This document shows, piece after piece, positions 31,786-35,090 of a DNA stretch of 35,090 bases; the first letter of the stretch is position 1, and every line of letters starts with the position of its first letter. The notes under the pieces were generated by a model. That model was not told the origin of the DNA. It searched no databases and saw only the letters and a program-made list of their open reading frames with translations. The position numbers and the translations under genes are program-made. The stretch is from a virus: positions 1 through 35,090 of IMG/VR virus record IMGVR_UViG_3300031707_000087. One strand, given 5' to 3'.

Positions 31786-31803
31786 GACGTGCTTTCTTGA
31801 CAA
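31779..31803. promoter_or_regulatory. operator-like inverted repeat over both minus-35 boxes
   Basis: TTGTCAAG 31779-31786 and CTTGACAA 31796-31803 form a perfect 8-bp inverted repeat with a 9-base spacer. Each arm contains the TTGACA of one of the two divergent promoters. A dimeric regulator bound here would cover both minus-35 boxes at once. Confidence 0.55.
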
Positions 31804-31825
31804 CAGGCGCTTTAGGGCCGATTAT
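31797..31825 (+). promoter_or_regulatory. rightward promoter P1
   Basis: TTGACA 31797-31802, a 17-base spacer and GATTAT 31820-31825 face right. The next gene's ATG 31832 lies only 7 bases after the minus-10, so the mRNA is predicted to be leaderless. The element is nearly a copy of the promoter at 33797-33825. Confidence 0.6.
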
Positions 31826-31831
31826 GTGAGG

Positions 31832-32047
31832 ATGAGCGAAGACAGAGCCCCTTACAAACGTCCCGGCCAGCCCGAAGAAAATTCTTTATTGGACCGCATG
31901 AGCCGCGCCCTTCAGGTTCACAAGGAATGGATCTGGAACGACGGCCTGAGGATCCTCAAGCTCGCCCACCGGATCGAGAACCTCGAAAAAGAGATGGCCG
32001 ACGTGAAGGGGATTCTCGAGCGAATCACCAAGCCGGGGGCGAACTGA
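31832..32047 (+). CDS. small helical protein, 71 aa, probably leaderless
   Basis: It begins MSEDRAPYKRPGQPEENSLL and ends in a coiled coil (AHRIENLEKEMADVKGILER). No family is recognised. ATG 31832 is chosen over GTG 31826 because the latter adjoins the predicted minus-10. No usable ribosome site precedes it, in keeping with a leaderless mRNA from P1. The stop overlaps the next start (TGATG). Confidence 0.6.
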   Translation: MSEDRAPYKRPGQPEENSLLDRMSRALQVHKEWIWNDGLRILKLAHRIENLEKEMADVKGILERITKPGAN

Positions 32048-32283
32048 TGACCCTCGCCAAGGCCAGGGTCGAGGCCAACGGCTTCTTCAAGGACGCCCGA
32101 CTAGAGGTTCGTTCCGGCAGAAGGTCGACTAGGTCGGCAGCGGAAATACTCATCGCCGTCTTCTGGCAACTCAGCCGTCAACTCGGGGGTCGGGATAAGA
32201 TCCTGTTCCAAAATTGGTTCGACAAGAAACACGATGCGCTCGGGAAGGAGCTCGGGGCGATGCCGTCGAGGAGGGGAGGATGA
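32047..32283 (+). CDS. small hypothetical protein, 78 aa
   Basis: The start ATG 32047 overlaps the previous stop; a longer frame starting inside the previous gene was trimmed. The product is basic at its N-terminus (MTLAKARVEANGFFKDARLE) and contains an amphipathic helix (AAEILIAVFWQLSRQLGG). It is not recognised. The stop overlaps the next start by 4 bases. Confidence 0.55.
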   Translation: MTLAKARVEANGFFKDARLEVRSGRRSTRSAAEILIAVFWQLSRQLGGRDKILFQNWFDKKHDALGKELGAMPSRRGG

Positions 32284-32600
32284 GCGAAATCCGCATCAGT
32301 AGAAAGCAGCGCAGGGCCATTAAGTTCATCCTGATCGTGACGGCCGCGCTCTTGCTCCTGGGGCTGATAATTGATGCGGCGGGACAGGCCTGGAGTCCGA
32401 CCCAGCGCACAATCAATGGAACCGCCTACAATCTCGACCCGATAACCTCCTGGCACTACTCGGGCGCAGTTGGCGAATCTGGGGGACCGACCCCGTTTAT
32501 CAGTTTTATCTCCGCCCTCTTGCGCTCGCCCCGCCTTTACATCGCCGGACTGCTCGTCGGCCTGGCGGTGTTCGTTGGACCCAAGGATGAAAAAGCATGA
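32280..32600 (+). CDS. two-pass membrane protein, 106 aa
   Basis: Hydrophobic segments lie at about 14-33 (IKFILIVTAALLLLGLIID) and 84-101 (LYIAGLLVGLAVFVG), flanking a polar, probably periplasmic, loop. I took ATG 32280 (GGAGGGGAGG just upstream, ATGA overlap) rather than an upstream start. The next gene also encodes a membrane protein, so the pair may act together, for instance in superinfection immunity; that is inference. Confidence 0.65.
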   Translation: MSEIRISRKQRRAIKFILIVTAALLLLGLIIDAAGQAWSPTQRTINGTAYNLDPITSWHYSGAVGESGGPTPFISFISALLRSPRLYIAGLLVGLAVFVGPKDEKA

Positions 32601-32860
32601 AGAGATTGAACGCACAGGAAAAGAAAGCCGCCGCGGAGCGCGAGAGGCTGAGGGATGAAAAGAAGGAGCAGATCCTACATTTGGCACTCGATACAGAAGG
32701 CAACCGGGCCATAATGGAAGGCCTCCTGATTTACAGCATCGACCGAGCATCCAAGACGGCCGATAAGCTGTCGCGGAGACTATTCTGGCTCAATATGCTC
32801 ATCCTCATCATCGGCACGGCGGCTCTCGTCGTGGCCGGCTATGAGGTGTTTTTCAAATGA
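32597..32860 (+). CDS. C-terminally anchored membrane protein, 87 aa
   Basis: A strongly charged N-terminal helix (AQEKKAAAERERLRDEKKEQ) precedes a single transmembrane segment at about 63-82 (FWLNMLILIIGTAALVVAGY). The topology is tail-anchored with the charged part likely cytoplasmic. It overlaps both neighbours by 4 bases. Confidence 0.65.
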   Translation: MKRLNAQEKKAAAERERLRDEKKEQILHLALDTEGNRAIMEGLLIYSIDRASKTADKLSRRLFWLNMLILIIGTAALVVAGYEVFFK

Positions 32861-33120
32861 CGAAGAGCCCCCGCCGCCTTAGCCCCTGGCCCGATGGCCT
32901 GGTCACGGTCACCGACCTCGCCGCCAGCCGCGAGTACGACCGCATCCTCGGCCTCCTCCGCTCCGGCGACCTCAAGGCCGACCCGACCCTCATTGTCTTC
33001 ACCACCGACGGCCTCCTCCAATTCGCCCGGGCCGACCTCATCCCCTTCTTCCATTGCTCCGGGGAGAGAGTCGAGGAGCTCCTCCAATATTGGACGGGTG
33101 ATGCGGAGGACCCATGCTGA
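32857..33120 (+). CDS. small excisionase-like (wHTH) protein, 87 aa
   Basis: The order LVTVTDLAASREYDRILGLL, RSGDLKAD and LLQFARADLIPFF resembles small winged-helix excisionase/HTH_17 domains, which usually read L(T/L)VxE(V/L)A..., R..GxLxA, and end RRxDLxxFL. A degraded or variant fold is equally possible. If DNA-binding, it is a second small regulator near the divergent promoter. ATG 32857 overlaps the previous stop. Confidence 0.5.
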   Translation: MTKSPRRLSPWPDGLVTVTDLAASREYDRILGLLRSGDLKADPTLIVFTTDGLLQFARADLIPFFHCSGERVEELLQYWTGDAEDPC

Positions 33121-33314
33121 CCAACGCCCCTGAATTCCTGGCCAACCTGGCCGCGACTCTGTACGAGGAAGACCCTATCTATTTCGACGTGAAACGCCTC
33201 ATGCCGGAGGCTGTCAAAAACTATATCGAGGCGGAGGTCAGAAGGCTATGGCGAACCCTCGTACCAATTCCTGTCCGACCTCGAGTAGACCCGGGTCAAG
33301 ATGGGCCTGAGTAG
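33114..33314 (+). CDS. small hypothetical protein, 66 aa
   Basis: It begins MLTNAPEFLANLAATLYEED, with a helical middle (MPEAVKNYIEAEVRRLWRTL) and a Pro-rich tail. GGAGG lies four bases before ATG 33114, and it overlaps the previous gene by 7 bases. It is not recognised. It is the last gene before a 520-base non-coding region. Confidence 0.55.
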   Translation: MLTNAPEFLANLAATLYEEDPIYFDVKRLMPEAVKNYIEAEVRRLWRTLVPIPVRPRVDPGQDGPE

Positions 33315-33834
33315 GATTCAATAGTGAAAAGTTTAGAGATAGATTTTGATGAATGAAATTTTATTGGGAAAAAATAGTGCGGATGGAGCGAGGGTAATGT
33401 GTGAGGGGGGGGGGCTGTTTGAAAGTGTCCAGTGGGGGGGCCTTCGTTCTTCTTCATCGATGGGGACGCGCCGCGCCCGCCTGTCCTCTGCGGGATACAA
33501 TTCCCGGTCGCATAACAGAGATTATGTCCACTAAGCCCACGTAATAGACCCTCTCTCACTCATCCCGACCCGCTGGGGCCTCGCCTTGCCTTCATCCTCT
33601 GCCCTCTGCCGTTGATCGCCCGCTACCTGGACCCTCTCCCCGTACAACAAACCCTCACCCCCTCTCTTATATAATCTATTATATATAATATATAAGCCCA
33701 CATCATTAATATCTATATCTTTATTCTTTAACCTCTCCCTTTCTTTTCCATCCCTCAATAAATCTATAATTATCTCCCGCCCGGGATGTCCCCGGCTTGA
33801 CAATAGGACGCCCCCGCCCGATTATATATATGCC
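33315..33834. other. 520-bp non-coding region: G-tracts, pyrimidine tract, AT-rich palindrome
   Basis: Base use here differs sharply from the coding flanks. It holds a run of ten G (about 33405-33414) and another of seven G (33434-33440), then a pyrimidine-rich top strand (about 33545-33670). An A/T block at 33667-33735 follows, containing the perfect 14-bp palindrome TATTATATATAATA (33677-33690). Next come a small hairpin CCGGG-ATGTC-CCCGG (33781-33795) and a promoter. Open frames on either strand lack ribosome sites and read as low-complexity. A replication origin or packaging/regulatory region is the best guess. Confidence 0.5.
33797..33825 (+). promoter_or_regulatory. rightward promoter P2
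   Basis: TTGACA 33797-33802, 17 bases, GATTAT 33820-33825. It shares TTGACAA-Y-AGG, the C just before the minus-10 and GATTAT with P1 (31797-31825). The arm CTTGACAA of the P1 operator is also present at 33796-33803, but here without its inverted partner. The radC-like ATG 33835 is 10 bases after the minus-10. Confidence 0.6.
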
Positions 33835-34590
33835 ATGTATCAACCCACCTTAGAGGGAACCGGGACCCCTGAAACCCGGACAGGTCAACGGCCGCGCCCG
33901 TCGCGTCCGCTTCCCTTCACCCTTCGAATCGCCGAGCTGCCCGCGCCCATCGCCGGCGCCCCGGCCCTCCATTCCTCCGCCGAGGTCGTCGACTACATGC
34001 GACCACAGATCGGCGCTGCCGACCGCGAGACCTTCGTCATCCTCCACGTCGACTGTAAGAACCAGGTCCTCGACGTGGAGCTCGCCGGATTCGGTGACGT
34101 CGACTCCTCGGCCGTCTACCCCCGCCAGGTTTTCAAATCCGCCCTGCTGCGCAATGCCTGCGCTCTCATCTTCTGCCACAACCACCCCTCGGGCGACCCC
34201 GAGCCCTCTCTCTGCGACCGCGAATTGACCCGCGACCTCGTGACCGGAGCCCGCGTCCTCGGCATCAAGGTCCTCGACCATATCATCGTTGGCCGGACCG
34301 CCGCCTTTTTTTCTTTCGCGGACCAAGGCTTGATTGACGACTACGCCCTCGCCGCCCCCGCCCTCGGCCAGGTCCGCGAGGACCCCGACGACTACGACTA
34401 TGCGCCCGTCGATGGGGTCGGCTTCGCCGACCCGGGGGGCCGGTCCGCCCTGCGGGCCGCGACCAAGCGCAACCCCCGCAACCTGCCCTGCCCGACGTGC
34501 CACCGGGCGAACCGCCTGACCCCGCTCGACCGCGCCCACGGCTATCAGTGCGACGACTGCGCCGACCGGGCCGAAGGCTACGGGGATTGA
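33835..34590 (+). CDS. radC: RadC-family JAMM protein with C-terminal zinc ribbon, 251 aa
   Basis: The JAMM/MPN+ metal site of RadC (DUF2466) is complete: E65 in RETFVI, HNHPSGDPEPS with H115, H117 and D121, and the following LDHIIVG. The usual N-terminal HhH domain of bacterial RadC is replaced by about 35 low-complexity residues. The C-terminus adds CPTC (C219, C222) and CDDC (C239, C242), forming a zinc ribbon after an acidic DDYDY linker. RadC-like JAMM proteins are common in mobile elements; some are metal-dependent DNases or anti-defence factors, and the cellular role is unsettled. No ribosome site precedes ATG 33835, so translation may be leaderless. Confidence 0.82.
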   Translation: MYQPTLEGTGTPETRTGQRPRPSRPLPFTLRIAELPAPIAGAPALHSSAEVVDYMRPQIGAADRETFVILHVDCKNQVLDVELAGFGDVDSSAVYPRQVFKSALLRNACALIFCHNHPSGDPEPSLCDRELTRDLVTGARVLGIKVLDHIIVGRTAAFFSFADQGLIDDYALAAPALGQVREDPDDYDYAPVDGVGFADPGGRSALRAATKRNPRNLPCPTCHRANRLTPLDRAHGYQCDDCADRAEGYGD

Positions 34591-34592
34591 CC

Positions 34593-35090
34593 ATGAGCCG
34601 CACCGCCCACACGACCCCCGGCTTCCCCCGGACCCTTCGGGGTCCGAGGGGAGGCCGCCACATCGCCCCGACGCCCTGCGTTGAGTGCGTCGGCTTCACC
34701 TCCTGCCGCCCCGGGACGTGCTCGGCCCCCTACGGCTGCGAATCTTGGGTTGACGAGGACGGCCGCCGCGTCGACCTCGACGACCCGCTCGACCTGGCCG
34801 CCCTCGACGAGCCCGACCCGGACGACCCTAACCCCTACGCTCCCAGCCCGGCCACGCTCGCGGAGATCTCCGGCGTCTTCCCGACCGACGACAACGCCCC
34901 CGAGCCGGACGGGGGCGGGTTCACCTTCGAGACGATGGGCGGACTTGTCAAAGGAAAATGCGGGACTGCCGACCGCATAGCTGCCGCCCTCCCGGCGGTC
35001 GCCGCGGTCCTCGACGCGAATACCGAACCGCTCGACGCCGACCGGCCCGGGTCCATCGCCCACCGCTTGATTGAACTCAACGACCCCGGC
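34593..35090 (+). CDS. Cys-rich hypothetical protein, 3' end beyond window
   Basis: From ATG 34593, three bases after the radC-like stop, a frame stays open for 166 codons to the window edge. Five Cys fall in residues 29-50 (CVECVGFTSCRPGTCSAPYG, then C), a possible metal-binding knot. A very acidic stretch follows (VDLDDPLDLAALDEPDPDDP). The rest has SPATLAEISGVFPTDDNAPE and a helical part (TADRIAAALPAVAAVLDANT). No family is recognised, and the N-terminus lacks a clear ribosome site, so coupling to the upstream gene is likely. Confidence 0.55.
   Translation, partial: MSRTAHTTPGFPRTLRGPRGGRHIAPTPCVECVGFTSCRPGTCSAPYGCESWVDEDGRRVDLDDPLDLAALDEPDPDDPNPYAPSPATLAEISGVFPTDDNAPEPDGGGFTFETMGGLVKGKCGTADRIAAALPAVAAVLDANTEPLDADRPGSIAHRLIELNDPG

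Noticed and set aside
32857-33120. Excisionase as proof of a temperate phage
   Set aside because: The match is weak, and no integrase, attachment site or lysogeny repressor set was identified in the window.
33296-33559. Minus-strand 87-codon frame in the same island
   Set aside because: GTG start without a ribosome site, and a His/Pro/Ser-rich product generated by the G-tracts.
33531-33803. Minus-strand 90-codon frame in the non-coding island
   Set aside because: The start is TTG inside the P2 minus-35 box with no ribosome site, and the frame crosses the AT-palindrome and pyrimidine tract; it looks like chance.

Overview
The window is a long piece (about 35 kb, GC-rich) of a tailed double-stranded DNA bacteriophage of the short-tailed (podovirus) type. 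The evidence is a complete morphogenesis block on the minus strand: terminase small and large subunits, portal, scaffold, major capsid protein, head-tail adaptor, tail nozzle, fibre-like proteins, internal/ejection-type proteins including one of 1,945 residues, and lysis genes. No tail tube, tape-measure, sheath or baseplate genes were seen. No integrase, partition gene, tRNA, CRISPR array or insertion sequence was recognised. Starts are mostly preceded by strong AGGAGG-type ribosome sites and genes overlap by ATGA/TGATG, so the host is a bacterium with ordinary Shine-Dalgarno initiation. Its taxon cannot be read from the sequence.

Layout. (1) 1-6721, plus strand: a dense early-type operon of about 19 small genes. 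It includes an ASCH-domain protein, an XRE-HTH/zinc-ribbon protein overlapped by an XRE-HTH/sigma-70 region 4 fusion, a small FCS-type zinc-finger protein, a RusA-like Holliday-junction resolvase, a multi-Cys protein and several unknowns. (2) 6722-31704, minus strand, listed in transcription order from the right: terS, a Trp-rich micro-protein, terL, an HNH homing endonuclease, a small membrane protein, portal, a wHTH-like protein, scaffold, major capsid, a virion protein, two tandem decoration-like paralogues, adaptor, nozzle, three fibre-type genes, four small or medium virion proteins, the giant protein, amidase endolysin, holin/spanin-like membrane proteins and a 51-residue protein. This operon meets the left plus-strand operon with no gap at 6721/6722. 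(3) 31705-31831: a divergent control region with back-to-back TTGACA boxes forming a perfect 8-bp inverted repeat. (4) 31832-35090, plus strand: six small genes, a 520-bp non-coding AT-rich/homopolymer region, a second promoter nearly identical to the first rightward one, a RadC-family JAMM protein with an added zinc ribbon, and a Cys-rich gene cut by the window end.

How the parts work together. The minus-strand operon packages DNA, builds the head and short tail, and lyses the cell. The plus-strand genes probably handle regulation and DNA metabolism. The most unusual element is the 196-residue protein at 2744-3334. It joins an XRE-like DNA-binding domain to a region 4 that closely resembles a housekeeping sigma factor, without sigma regions 1-3. 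The presence of paired, inverted TTGACA elements at the main divergent promoter raises the untested idea that this protein reads minus-35 boxes as operators.
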